DNA of 64,000 nucleotides from CAYWMD01 sp964458575 (lineage in GTDB: Bacteria; Verrucomicrobiota; Verrucomicrobiia; Limisphaerales; JADLHS01), in assembly GCA_964458575.1 (NCBI GenBank), contig CAYWMD010000015.1, forward strand, positions 1 to 64,000, given 5' to 3'. Position 1 is the first letter of the stretch; every line of letters starts with the position of its first letter. Of this stretch, positions 48,163-57,221 are shown piece after piece. Under the pieces are notes generated by a model. That model had not been told where the DNA came from and ran no database searches. It worked only from the letters and a program-made list of their open reading frames with translations. The position numbers and the translations under genes were made by a program.

Positions 48163-49083
48163 TCAACACCGCCGCGAGCGGCACCATCCTCTCAACGCAA
48201 GCAGTCCCAAACCCGCCAGCCATGCGGAGGTCGGCTCTGGAACTTGTGGCGTTACATCGGCCCAAGTGGTCCCAATTCTCAGATCATCCACGATGATCAC
48301 ATTCGGATTCAGATTGTTGGCGCGCTGGGTCAGGAAGAGGCTCCCAATCTGGGCGTTATCGGTCGTTGCCGTGGTCGTGATCAAGGTCTCGGTCGGCGCG
48401 CTGCCGCTGCCGAAGGTTGAAGATAACGGATTGATCCACATTTTAACCACGTCGTCGCTCGCGCCGGCGTTAAAAGTATATCCGACCACCACGAAAATCG
48501 TATCGGAGGTGTTAAAAGTCTGTCCCGTGTACCAGACTTGATCGGAGGCGTTGCCCACCTTCTGCGTTCCGATTTCAAACCCGGCATTCGCATCTCCGAA
48601 AACCTTGGGACGAACCAGCGTTCTGCCCGCCAGCGTTGTCGTTGGCACTGCCGTAGTCTGCGACGCAGCGCCCGCACTGTGAAACGTGGCAAAAAAAGCC
48701 CCCGCAGATTGCAACGTTGTTCCGAGATCGGTGATTTGAAAGGCCATGGAGTAGTAAATAGTTCCGCTGTTGACAATCGAATCCATGGCAAATCGTGAAT
48801 ATGTGGAAGTGGCTGACGGAATGATCTTTGCACTGTTACCGCCACTTGTCGCCAGACCGGAAACAGTCAAGCTCCCGCTGTTGATGATGGTGGTGGGTGC
48901 CGCCGCCCCCACCCGATACCAAGTCAACCCCTGGGCGTTGGTCTGGCCGATTAAGTCAGTCGTCGCCGTGTAGGCCGTGCCGGGTGGCGTTGCCGTCGCG
49001 TCGGCAAATGGCTCGTAGTTGGGAAGCGCGTATGATGCGGTTACGAAGGTAATCGAAGCTAAAACACCCAAAATATTCTTCAT
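48163..49083 (-). CDS. PEP-CTERM protein with jelly-roll domain
   Basis: The 306-residue protein (ATG 49083) has a signal peptide (MKNILGVLASITFVTASYA), a ~260-residue jelly-roll-like domain with GTIYYSMAFQITDLG, NTSDTIFVVVGYTFNAG, DDVVKMWINPL and DDLRIGTTWADVTP, and a C-terminal PEP-CTERM tag (VPEPTSAW, hydrophobic LAGLGLLAL, then RGWCRSRRC). PEP-CTERM is the exosortase sorting signal for attachment to or release from the surface, often with extracellular polysaccharide. The same jelly-roll module appears in the proteins at 53066 and 57222 with a different C-terminal end. No exosortase gene is in the window. Confidence 0.92.
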   Translation of the reverse strand: MKNILGVLASITFVTASYALPNYEPFADATATPPGTAYTATTDLIGQTNAQGLTWYRVGAAAPTTIINSGSLTVSGLATSGGNSAKIIPSATSTYSRFAMDSIVNSGTIYYSMAFQITDLGTTLQSAGAFFATFHSAGAASQTTAVPTTTLAGRTLVRPKVFGDANAGFEIGTQKVGNASDQVWYTGQTFNTSDTIFVVVGYTFNAGASDDVVKMWINPLSSTFGSGSAPTETLITTTATTDNAQIGSLFLTQRANNLNPNVIIVDDLRIGTTWADVTPQVPEPTSAWLAGLGLLALRGWCRSRRC

Positions 49084-49254
49084 ACAATTCTCGGGCTCTG
49101 AGGTTATGTTCTGATGGATAATATAAAGGTCTCGCCTGTTGGTCAACGTTTTTTTTGATGGTCTTGATAACTAATAAAAATCTGGACATTGTTGGATTCT
49201 TGATTCTTAATCGCTTAGTTCTAGTTTCTAACACAAAAACGTGTGTGGTGGATT

Positions 49255-51798
49255 ATGAATAAGACATTCCTAGCTCTCTACTCAGTCGTCCTCGGCCTGC
49301 TGTGTTCATCTGCAAACGCCCAACTGTTCTGGGACATCAACGGCACTGCGCCCGGTGCCGGCGGCGCAACTCCTTCGGGCACTTGGGACACGGCAACGGC
49401 AAACTGGAATTCCGACGCGACCGGCGGCGCGGGCGGTACTGTCGGTACGTGGAGCGATGGCAATACAGCCTACTTCGCGGCAGGCAGTGACGCCACCGGC
49501 AGCTACACGGTCAATGTGGATGGGACACAAACTCCGTCCCAAATCACATTCGGATACGGCGACGTGACGCTCAGCGCCGGCACGCTCGATTTTCCCGGCG
49601 GCGGCGTGATTCAAGTGGATGCGACTTCGGCCACCATCAACTCCGTCCTGAGTGGTGGGACCTTGGCCGCCTTGAACAAGCTTGGCACCGGCATCTTGGT
49701 CCTGGGTGGAAACAATACCTTCTCGAACACCCTGTCCATCGCCCAAGGAACGGTACGCATGGGCGCTTCGGGCGACATCCTTCCGGTCGCCGCAGTCCAG
49801 GTATCGAGCGGGGCCACGCTGGACTTAAACGGCAACAGCGTAGCCATCGGTTCTCTCGGCGCGGCGGGCTTCAGCGTCAATTCCACCGTCAACTTGGGCA
49901 GCGGCACACTGACCAACCTTGGCATCGGCGCCAACACGCGCTATGACGGCGCCATCATCGGCAGCGGCGGCCTGACCATGACCGGCACCAACACTTTGGG
50001 GCTTATCGGTACTAATTCGCCATCGTTGAACACCTTCACCGGCAAAACGGTGATTCTGGGCGGCACCCTCAGCATCTTTGGCGATAGTTCCCTGGGTACG
50101 CCTCCGGGTGGCTACGTTGCGGATCAAATCACCATCAACGGCGGAACGCTTAACCTGGCCCGGTCGGCCGTGGATATTGGCGCAACCCGCGGGATCTACG
50201 TCGGTTCAATCGGCGGAGCACTCGGTGTCAGCTCCAGCCAGACCGCGACCATTCGGTCGGACATCACCGGCCCGGGCGGATTGACCAAAACCGGCTCCGG
50301 GAACGTGAACCTCAATGGGACAAACACTTTCTCGGGCGGCTTCACCATCACGGGTGGCGGAGTCCGCTTTAACAGCGACATCTGCGCCGGCACCGCGCCC
50401 ATCACCATTACTCCGGCCAGCACCGTGTTCTTGCGCAATCTGACACCGCCGGGAAGCAGTTCCACCGTGACCAATGCCATCACGCTCAACACCGGCGTAG
50501 CTCTGGCCGAACTGGTGTCGGCCACCCCTGATACGTTTATTCTCAGTGGTCCGATCAGCGGGTCGGGCCCGCTGATTCGTGGCGGCACCCAAACTGGCAA
50601 CAGTGGCACGGTGGTGTTGAGCGGCGACAACAGCGGCTGGAGCGGCGGATTGTTCCTCCATCGCGGCGTGCAGGCGCTCGGTCATCCGAACGCGCTGGGC
50701 AGCACGGCGACGCTCATCAATCCGCACGTCAACGCGAGCACGGTCAACACCGTTGTCCTGCGGGCGACGACGCCGCTGACCGGCGCGAATGCGGTCAGCA
50801 CGCCGATCAACATCGTCATCACCAATGCCGCGTGGCACTTCTCCATTGGCGGCGCGAACGCGCTGGAATTCGCCGGCGCCATTGACCTCGGGCCAAACAC
50901 CGCGCTCACGCCGATCATCACTGTCACCAACACCGGTGGGACCATTTTCTCAGGCGCCATCGGTGGCGGCACGGGGATCGGTCTCACCAAAGCGGGCATC
51001 AACACCCTGACCTTGAGCGGCGTGAACACCTACGACGGCCCGACCACCGTTAACGCCGGCACCCTGCTGGTCAATGCCCCGGGCAGCCTCGCCAGCGGCA
51101 GCACCGTCACCGTGAATTCGGGCGCCACCTTGGGCGGCTCGGGAACGATCAATGGACCGGTAACGGTGGCCAGTGGTGGAAGCATCGGCGCGGGCTCCAG
51201 TGCGGGCACCTTGACCGTGGCGAACGGCTTGGACTTGAGCGCCGGGGGCACGAACGTGTGGGAACTGGCGGCGAACAGCGCCAGCAACCCGGGAACGGAT
51301 TTCGACCAGATCGTTCTGACGGGCGGCAATCTTGTCCTCAGCGGTTCAGCCGCGCTCCAGATCAAATTCACCGGTTCAGTAAACTTCACGGATCCATTCT
51401 GGGCGGCCAATCACACCTGGAAGATCATCAACGGCTCGAATCCGGGAAGCTCGACTTTTGCAACGCTGAGCGGCACCAACGGCATCACCGCCGGGACCTT
51501 TGCCGTGTCGGCGGACACAACGGGCGTTTACCTGAATTACACCACGGCGGTGTCCCCGGCGACTCCGCGGCCCAACATCACCTCGATTACTGGCGCCGGC
51601 ACAACCAGCGTGATCGTGAACTATACCAACACCGTCGCCGGCACGAATTACGTTTTGCAGTACAACACGAATCTGAACTCGGCGACCTGGGTGAACGTCA
51701 CCACGAATCAGGCTGCAGGCACGACGGCGTCGCAAACGAACAACCCGCCTGCGGGCACCACGAACCGCTACTATCGCGTTTACTTCGTCACCCCGTGA
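49255..51798 (+). CDS. Secreted autotransporter-associated beta-strand-repeat protein
   Basis: The 847-residue protein (ATG 49255) has a signal peptide (MNKTFLALYSVVLGLLCSSANA). It has repeated autotransporter-associated beta-strand units (LNKLGTGILVLGGNNTFS, LTKTGSGNVNLNGTNTFSGG, LTKAGINTLTLSGVNTYDG followed by TTVNAGTLLVNAPGSL), expected to form a right-handed beta-helix passenger. There is no C-terminal beta-barrel; the chain ends in a ~70-residue module (YNTNLNSATWVNVTTNQ ... NRYYRVYFVTP) shared with four other exported proteins here. It is probably a surface-exposed fibre-like protein. Transport route unknown. Confidence 0.88.
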   Translation: MNKTFLALYSVVLGLLCSSANAQLFWDINGTAPGAGGATPSGTWDTATANWNSDATGGAGGTVGTWSDGNTAYFAAGSDATGSYTVNVDGTQTPSQITFGYGDVTLSAGTLDFPGGGVIQVDATSATINSVLSGGTLAALNKLGTGILVLGGNNTFSNTLSIAQGTVRMGASGDILPVAAVQVSSGATLDLNGNSVAIGSLGAAGFSVNSTVNLGSGTLTNLGIGANTRYDGAIIGSGGLTMTGTNTLGLIGTNSPSLNTFTGKTVILGGTLSIFGDSSLGTPPGGYVADQITINGGTLNLARSAVDIGATRGIYVGSIGGALGVSSSQTATIRSDITGPGGLTKTGSGNVNLNGTNTFSGGFTITGGGVRFNSDICAGTAPITITPASTVFLRNLTPPGSSSTVTNAITLNTGVALAELVSATPDTFILSGPISGSGPLIRGGTQTGNSGTVVLSGDNSGWSGGLFLHRGVQALGHPNALGSTATLINPHVNASTVNTVVLRATTPLTGANAVSTPINIVITNAAWHFSIGGANALEFAGAIDLGPNTALTPIITVTNTGGTIFSGAIGGGTGIGLTKAGINTLTLSGVNTYDGPTTVNAGTLLVNAPGSLASGSTVTVNSGATLGGSGTINGPVTVASGGSIGAGSSAGTLTVANGLDLSAGGTNVWELAANSASNPGTDFDQIVLTGGNLVLSGSAALQIKFTGSVNFTDPFWAANHTWKIINGSNPGSSTFATLSGTNGITAGTFAVSADTTGVYLNYTTAVSPATPRPNITSITGAGTTSVIVNYTNTVAGTNYVLQYNTNLNSATWVNVTTNQAAGTTASQTNNPPAGTTNRYYRVYFVTP

Positions 51799-51929
51799 GG
51801 CTGGGAATTCAGCCCGGGTGATGGTGTGCCTTAACAATTCGATTGACGCTCCCCTGGCAGGGTGCAAGTTTGGCTGGTGACAAACGCCGTAAGCGGCGGG
51901 CCGAAGCCAGAGGCGAATTGAATGAACGC

Positions 51930-52799
51930 ATGAAAGTACGAACCATCCGGTCAACAGGTTTTACCCTTATCGAACTTCTGGTAGTTATCGCGATCATTGC
52001 CATTCTGGCCGCTCTGCTGCTGCCGGTGTTAAGCAAGGCCAAGGAAAAGGCGCACCGGATTGCGTGCCTGGGCAATGCGAGGCAAATGTCGTTGGCCAGC
52101 CAGATGTACGCTGACGAAGATTCAAACAATTATCTCAGCGGCTCAATCAAAACTACTCCTTCCCAGATCCACGACGATGATGATCTGAACTGGCTCTACG
52201 GTTTCGGTTATTCCTTTCCCAGCTTCATTGCCAATGTAAAATCGTTCATTTGCCCGTCCACGCGAAACTCTGTTGATGTGACCAAGACCATAATCACGAC
52301 GAGTCCACTGAACGGGAACTTGATCCGCATCGTGCAAGACCTCCAATCGTACCCCCGCGGTCCCGCCGCGGCGAGCCCATACTCTAAGTCCGATTTCCGC
52401 GGCAAACAGGGGACTTACGGCGGACACAGTTACGAAGTGTTCGGCTCGTGGTACAACTCATCTGGCGGTACTGGAGGTAGTACCGCCTATACCCGCAAAA
52501 CGACCAAGGCGTTTCCCTACACACACAAAAATGATCCGTTCCCGGGCGTGAAGACCGGAGCTTCCGACACCTGGCTGATTATGGACGCCATCGAGCCGGG
52601 TGACTCCCAAAGCCAGACCAGTTCCAATCCCAATTACAACAACCAGAATTTTCCCAACCCCTATTGGGGTCACGGCGACGCTGGCGGCAACGTGGTCTTC
52701 TGCGACGGCCACGCTGAATGGATCAATCGAAACAGTTGGAACAGGCGTTACACCTTTTCCGAAGATCCCGTGAATGTACCCATCACGCCTTACTACTGA
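51930..52799 (+). CDS. Type II-secretion-like prepilin (pseudopilin-like)
   Basis: The 289-residue protein (ATG 51930) has a short basic leader (MKVRTIRSTG), the prepilin peptidase site G-FTLIELLVVIAIIAILAALLLPVLSKAK, and a C-terminal GHGDAGGNVVFCDGHAEW matching the H-x9/10-DG ending found in large paralogous families of Verrucomicrobia, Planctomycetes and Lentisphaera. The Glu at +5 (E of FTLIE) is present. After cleavage it would form part of a type IV pilus or type II secretion pseudopilus. It follows the beta-strand-repeat gene by 131 bp, a spacing that allows co-transcription. Confidence 0.93.
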   Translation: MKVRTIRSTGFTLIELLVVIAIIAILAALLLPVLSKAKEKAHRIACLGNARQMSLASQMYADEDSNNYLSGSIKTTPSQIHDDDDLNWLYGFGYSFPSFIANVKSFICPSTRNSVDVTKTIITTSPLNGNLIRIVQDLQSYPRGPAAASPYSKSDFRGKQGTYGGHSYEVFGSWYNSSGGTGGSTAYTRKTTKAFPYTHKNDPFPGVKTGASDTWLIMDAIEPGDSQSQTSSNPNYNNQNFPNPYWGHGDAGGNVVFCDGHAEWINRNSWNRRYTFSEDPVNVPITPYY

Positions 52800-53065
52800 G
52801 CGCAAACAAATTCACCGCCTGCGGAAATCTGGTTTCAATGGTAATTGGTTTGGCGGTGTGGTCTTGGGGCAACATGTAGCATGAAGAAAGCGACTCGCAA
52901 TCATTTTCCCCGTCTTCAAGTCTTTCCACGCTAGCGTCTTTTGGCCGTAACGCTATTGAATCATCAGGACGGTCACCCGAATGTACCAAACACCGGTTGA
53001 ATTGAACCGAAATCTGGTTGAGAATCGGGGTGTCGCGCCGGGCTTGTGTCGGCTTGTTTTCATTC

Positions 53066-55720
53066 ATGCTTAGTATGCTGAGTAAACGCTTTTTGGGGGG
53101 AGTAGCGCTGGCGGTCCTGCTGGGTTGTCCGAACCCGGGCCGCGCACAGGTCGGGAAAGCCAATCAAATCCTCATCAATCGGGGTTTGCAGGTGCAAGCC
53201 TTGGTTGCGACGTACGACACATTTCACCTGAGCACCTACACAAACGCAAATTACACCGCGGTCATCTGGCTCTGGGACGCCCCGCGCTCTTACAACGGCA
53301 TGGCGGGGCTCGGCCCGGCGCCGGGCTTCCCCTGGGCACGCTGGGTGTTCGACGAAAACGACATGCCCCCGCTCGGTGGTGAATCCGCTTACCTGAGCCA
53401 GCTCGTGAACCTGCAACTGGCCGACGAGTGGCATCTCAACGACGATGCCACACGAACGCGCGCCGTAAACTGGTTCAACGCGATCAGTGCCAACTGGCCG
53501 AATACGATTCTGTCCGCCAATAACTGGGGCGGTCAGGTTTCCGATGGCAACCTCATTGATTTCATCTCCCGTGCGCATCCGGACATGATCTGCTTTGACA
53601 CGTATCCGTGGCAATCCGTGTGGGACGTCAACGCACCCAATCACACCGGCCCGCCCCTCGCCGGCCCGCCGACGCAATGGTATGGCCACTTGCGGACGTA
53701 TCGCGATATCGCCCGCGCCTTCAACATCCCCTTCGGCAGCTACGTGCAGACGTTTCACGCGGTGCAGGACTACAACACCACCGTCTATCGCAATCCCTCG
53801 CCGTCGGAACTGCGCTTGAACCACTCCGGCGCGCTCGCGTTCAACGCGAAGATGCTCATTGATTTCCTTTACAACAACGGTTCGTCCTCGCTCTTCAATC
53901 CGCCCGGCGGCGACAGCAATCCCAACGCCTTGTATTACGAGAAGGCCGATTGCAACCGGCGCGCCCGCAATCTCGGCAGGACGCTCGTACGATTGAAGCC
54001 CATTGACGAGGCCACGGGATTGTGGACCACCAGCATCATGTTCATCCGGGGCAAGGACGCGAACGGCGCATTGAATCCGATTCCGATCAATTTCTACGCC
54101 GGCCCGGGCGGCGCGAACCCCAACACGGATTGGGTCGTCGGCCGAAACGATCCCTGGCTGCGCGGCTGGGTGGTAACCAACACCGGCACCAAGAACAACG
54201 GCCAACCCGGCGACGTGATCATCTCCTGGTTCAAGCCGCTGGATGAAAGTTTCGATGGCGCGAACTACACCAACGAAATCTATTTCATGATCGTGAACGG
54301 TTTGACCGGCACGAACGGCAGCGCCGCCGATTGCGCGCAGGAGATCAAACTGAACTTTCTGGATACCTTCACCTCGCTCGACCTGCTCGATCCGGTGAGC
54401 GGCCAGTTGACGAATGTGCCACTGCCTATCGTCAGCACGCGCCGGCAGCTCACCCTCAATCTGAACGGCGGCGATGCCGCGCTGTTCAAAATCGCCAATG
54501 GCGCGCCGTTCGTTGGCTTCCCCTTCCCCACCAATACCCCCGTCATCATCAACCAACCGGCCAGTTCGACCAACGTCATAGATTCAGCGGCAACTTTCAC
54601 CGTCACCGCTGCGGGCGCCGGGACGCTGGCTTACCAATGGCGGTTCGCCGGGACCAACATCGGTGGCGCCACCGCCAGCACTTACACCCGCGCCAGCGTA
54701 CAGACCAATCACGCCGGCGATTACCGCGTTGAGATCACGAACCATTACGGCAGCGTGACCAGCGAGGTCGCCACGTTGACGGTTGTTCCCGTCATGCCGA
54801 TCCTTTATGAACCGTTCGATTACTCGAACCTCGGCGGCCCGGTCAGCAGCAACACACCGTCAAACTGGGCCTATGGCGGCACTGGCGCGAACGACCTGAA
54901 CGTGACCGGCGGCAACCTCGCGTATCCGGGCCTTGCCGCGTCCCTCGGCAACAGCGTCACCAACGGCGGCACCGGTTTGGGCGTGCGCCGTCTGCTCAAC
55001 ACCAACGTCAACAGCGGCGTGATCTTCTTCTCGGCGCTGTTTCGTATCAACCACCTCGGTTACGGAAGCTGGAACGGGGCGGCCTCACAGGTCGGCGCCT
55101 TCGCCGACACCAACGCCACCAGCAATTTCCGGCTCGCCGTCATGGTCAAAAGCAATTCCCCCACGGGCTACGTTGTCGGCGTGCAAAAGGGCGGCACCGG
55201 CGTCACCGCCACTTTTGACACGAACGAGTTTCACGCGAACCAGACCCTCTTTCTGGTGGGTAAATATGATTTTGACGCGTCGCCGGACACCGTTTCGCTG
55301 TGGATCAATCCCAGCCCGGCCACCTTCGGTGCGTCCGCGCCGCCGGCGGGTTTCATCAACGCGTCCACGGGCACGGATGGCTACACGATTGACCGGTTCA
55401 ACCTGCGTCAAAACACCGCCGCGAGCGTTCCGGCCGCGATGCAATGGGACGAGTTGCGGGTCGGCTTGACGTGGGCCGACGTCACGCCTGCGTCGGGTTC
55501 GACCGCCATCTGGCTCACTGACCCGGAACCGCTGGGCGACGGCGCCTTCCGTTTCGCGTACGCGATGAGCGGCCTGAGCGGCACGGTGTACGCCTCGACC
55601 AACCTGTTGGACTGGGCCGCGCTCGGCGTGGCGACCCAGGCCGCGCCGGGCCTCTGCGTCTTTACCGACCCCGGCGCCACCAACTACTGGCGGCGCTTTT
55701 ATCAACTGCGATTTCCCTGA
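53066..55720 (+). CDS. Secreted glycosidase-like protein with Ig and jelly-roll domains
   Basis: The 884-residue protein (ATG 53066) has a signal peptide (LGGVALAVLLGCPNPGRAQ). Its first ~490 residues look like a TIM-barrel hydrolase region with acidic sites in NLQLADEWHLNDDATR and DMICFDTYPWQSVWDV. An Ig-like domain follows (PVIINQPASSTNVIDSAA... YQWRFAGTNIGG), then the jelly-roll module (ILYEPFDYSNLGGP ... DELRVGLTWADVTP) also found in the PEP-CTERM protein, and the shared C-terminal module (VYASTNLLDWAALGVATQ ... RRFYQLRFP). A glycan-degrading function is inferred from architecture; no GH family assigned. Monocistronic, upstream of threonine synthase. Confidence 0.8.
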   Translation: MLSMLSKRFLGGVALAVLLGCPNPGRAQVGKANQILINRGLQVQALVATYDTFHLSTYTNANYTAVIWLWDAPRSYNGMAGLGPAPGFPWARWVFDENDMPPLGGESAYLSQLVNLQLADEWHLNDDATRTRAVNWFNAISANWPNTILSANNWGGQVSDGNLIDFISRAHPDMICFDTYPWQSVWDVNAPNHTGPPLAGPPTQWYGHLRTYRDIARAFNIPFGSYVQTFHAVQDYNTTVYRNPSPSELRLNHSGALAFNAKMLIDFLYNNGSSSLFNPPGGDSNPNALYYEKADCNRRARNLGRTLVRLKPIDEATGLWTTSIMFIRGKDANGALNPIPINFYAGPGGANPNTDWVVGRNDPWLRGWVVTNTGTKNNGQPGDVIISWFKPLDESFDGANYTNEIYFMIVNGLTGTNGSAADCAQEIKLNFLDTFTSLDLLDPVSGQLTNVPLPIVSTRRQLTLNLNGGDAALFKIANGAPFVGFPFPTNTPVIINQPASSTNVIDSAATFTVTAAGAGTLAYQWRFAGTNIGGATASTYTRASVQTNHAGDYRVEITNHYGSVTSEVATLTVVPVMPILYEPFDYSNLGGPVSSNTPSNWAYGGTGANDLNVTGGNLAYPGLAASLGNSVTNGGTGLGVRRLLNTNVNSGVIFFSALFRINHLGYGSWNGAASQVGAFADTNATSNFRLAVMVKSNSPTGYVVGVQKGGTGVTATFDTNEFHANQTLFLVGKYDFDASPDTVSLWINPSPATFGASAPPAGFINASTGTDGYTIDRFNLRQNTAASVPAAMQWDELRVGLTWADVTPASGSTAIWLTDPEPLGDGAFRFAYAMSGLSGTVYASTNLLDWAALGVATQAAPGLCVFTDPGATNYWRRFYQLRFP

Positions 55721-55859
55721 TCGCCGCCACCCTCCTTCGGCTGCTTTCCCGCACCGACCATTCCTGCCGGGCGGGGCGTGTCGCGTCCACGCCGGGTCGC
55801 CGCCGCCATAATTTAATTGTGCAATGCGCGCACATCACGATCATGTTGCCGCAATACCT

Positions 55860-57080
55860 ATGAATTTTGTCACGCACCTCGAATGTGCCCATTGCGGCCA
55901 GCGTTACGACGCGAGTCAGGTCCACAACCTGTGCACCTCGTGTCAGAAACCCCTTTGGGTTCGTTACGATCTGGACGCGGTGAAGAAGAATTTTTCGAAA
56001 AGCGCCCTCCGCGACCGTCCGCAAACGCTCTGGCGGTACCGCGAAATGCTGCCGGTAAAAGAGGACGCCAACGTGGTTTCGCTGGGCGAAACCGTGACGC
56101 CGATCCTTGAACTGAAACGCCTGGGCGCGAAACTTGGCGTAAAACATTTATACACCAAGGACGAGAGCCGGCTGCCCACGGGAAGTTTCAAGGCGCGCGG
56201 CATGGCGATGGCCATCTCGCGGGCGAAGGAACTGGGCATCACGCGGGTGGCCGTGCCCACCGCCGGCAATGCGGGCGGCGCCATGGCCGCTTACGCCGCG
56301 CGCGCCGGCATGGAAGCGCACGTGTTCATGCCGCAGGACACGCCCATTGTGAACCAGAAGGAATGCTACCTTTCCGGCGCCACGACGATTCTCGTCAAAG
56401 GCCTGATCACCGATTGCGGGCGCATCGTCGGTGAAGGCAAGAAAGCGAAGGGCTGGTTCGATGTCTCCACCTTGAAGGAGCCGTACCGGATCGAAGGCAA
56501 GAAAACCATGGGTCTCGAACTCGCCGAGCAGTTGGACTGGGAATTACCGGACGTGATTCTCTATCCCACCGGCGGCGGCACGGGGTTGATCGGCATGTGG
56601 AAGGCTTTCAAGGAACTCGACGCCCTCGGCTGGCTCAAGTCGCCCAAGAAGCCAAAAATGATTTCCTGCCAGAGCGACGGCTGCGCGCCCATCGCGGTCG
56701 CATTTGCGAACAATGAACGTTTTGCCAAGAAGTTTGAAAATGCCGCCACCATCGCCAGCGGCATTCGCGTGCCCGCCGCCGTGGGCGATTTCATGATCCT
56801 GGACGCGGTGCGCGAAAGCGGCGGCAAGGCGCTCGCGACCCCGGAGGCGGACATTCCGAAATGGATGGTGATGGCGGCGTCCAGCGAGGGAATCGCGCTG
56901 TGTCCGGAAGCCGCCGTTTGTCTCGGCGCGCTGGAAGTGCTGCTTCAATTCGGGGAGATAAAGCCTGACGACCGCATCCTGCTCTTCAACACCGGCTCGG
57001 CGCTCAAATACCCGGAAGCCGTCCGCGAAAGCCTGCAGCGCGTGGACATCAACAAGCCGATCGAGTGGGAAACGATTTGA
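55860..57080 (+). CDS. thrC: Threonine synthase (PLP-dependent)
   Basis: The 406-residue enzyme converts O-phosphohomoserine to threonine. The N-terminal zinc-ribbon-like cysteines C9, C12, C25 and C28 (CAHCGQRY, CTSCQK), the PLP lysine K111 in PTGSFKARGMAMA, and phosphate-binding glycines in GGGTGLIGMW match the class seen in archaea and many bacteria. ATG at 55860 (MNFVTHLECAHCGQRY) is chosen since the ribbon starts there; an upstream ATG at 55824 would add residues not typical of the family. It lies between two secreted-protein genes; no other threonine genes are near. Confidence 0.9.
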   Translation: MNFVTHLECAHCGQRYDASQVHNLCTSCQKPLWVRYDLDAVKKNFSKSALRDRPQTLWRYREMLPVKEDANVVSLGETVTPILELKRLGAKLGVKHLYTKDESRLPTGSFKARGMAMAISRAKELGITRVAVPTAGNAGGAMAAYAARAGMEAHVFMPQDTPIVNQKECYLSGATTILVKGLITDCGRIVGEGKKAKGWFDVSTLKEPYRIEGKKTMGLELAEQLDWELPDVILYPTGGGTGLIGMWKAFKELDALGWLKSPKKPKMISCQSDGCAPIAVAFANNERFAKKFENAATIASGIRVPAAVGDFMILDAVRESGGKALATPEADIPKWMVMAASSEGIALCPEAAVCLGALEVLLQFGEIKPDDRILLFNTGSALKYPEAVRESLQRVDINKPIEWETI

Positions 57081-57221
57081 TTTCGCTGAACGCCGGTTCG
57101 ACGATTTTCTGGTCAGTCTCGTGACTCAGGGCACAGCCTGATTTGATGCTTTTGGCAGTTTCATTCATGTGTTATACATTCTCTGCCGTGACATCGTGAC
57201 CGAGCAGCTCCATTCCCGATT

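Noticed and set aside
51801..51817. Terminator after the beta-strand-repeat gene (GGCTGggaattCAGCC)
   Set aside because: The stem is only five base pairs with no T-run, so it is too weak to call.
53060..54556. Open minus-strand frame of 498 codons
   Set aside because: Antisense to the secreted glycosidase-like gene, no start context or domain.
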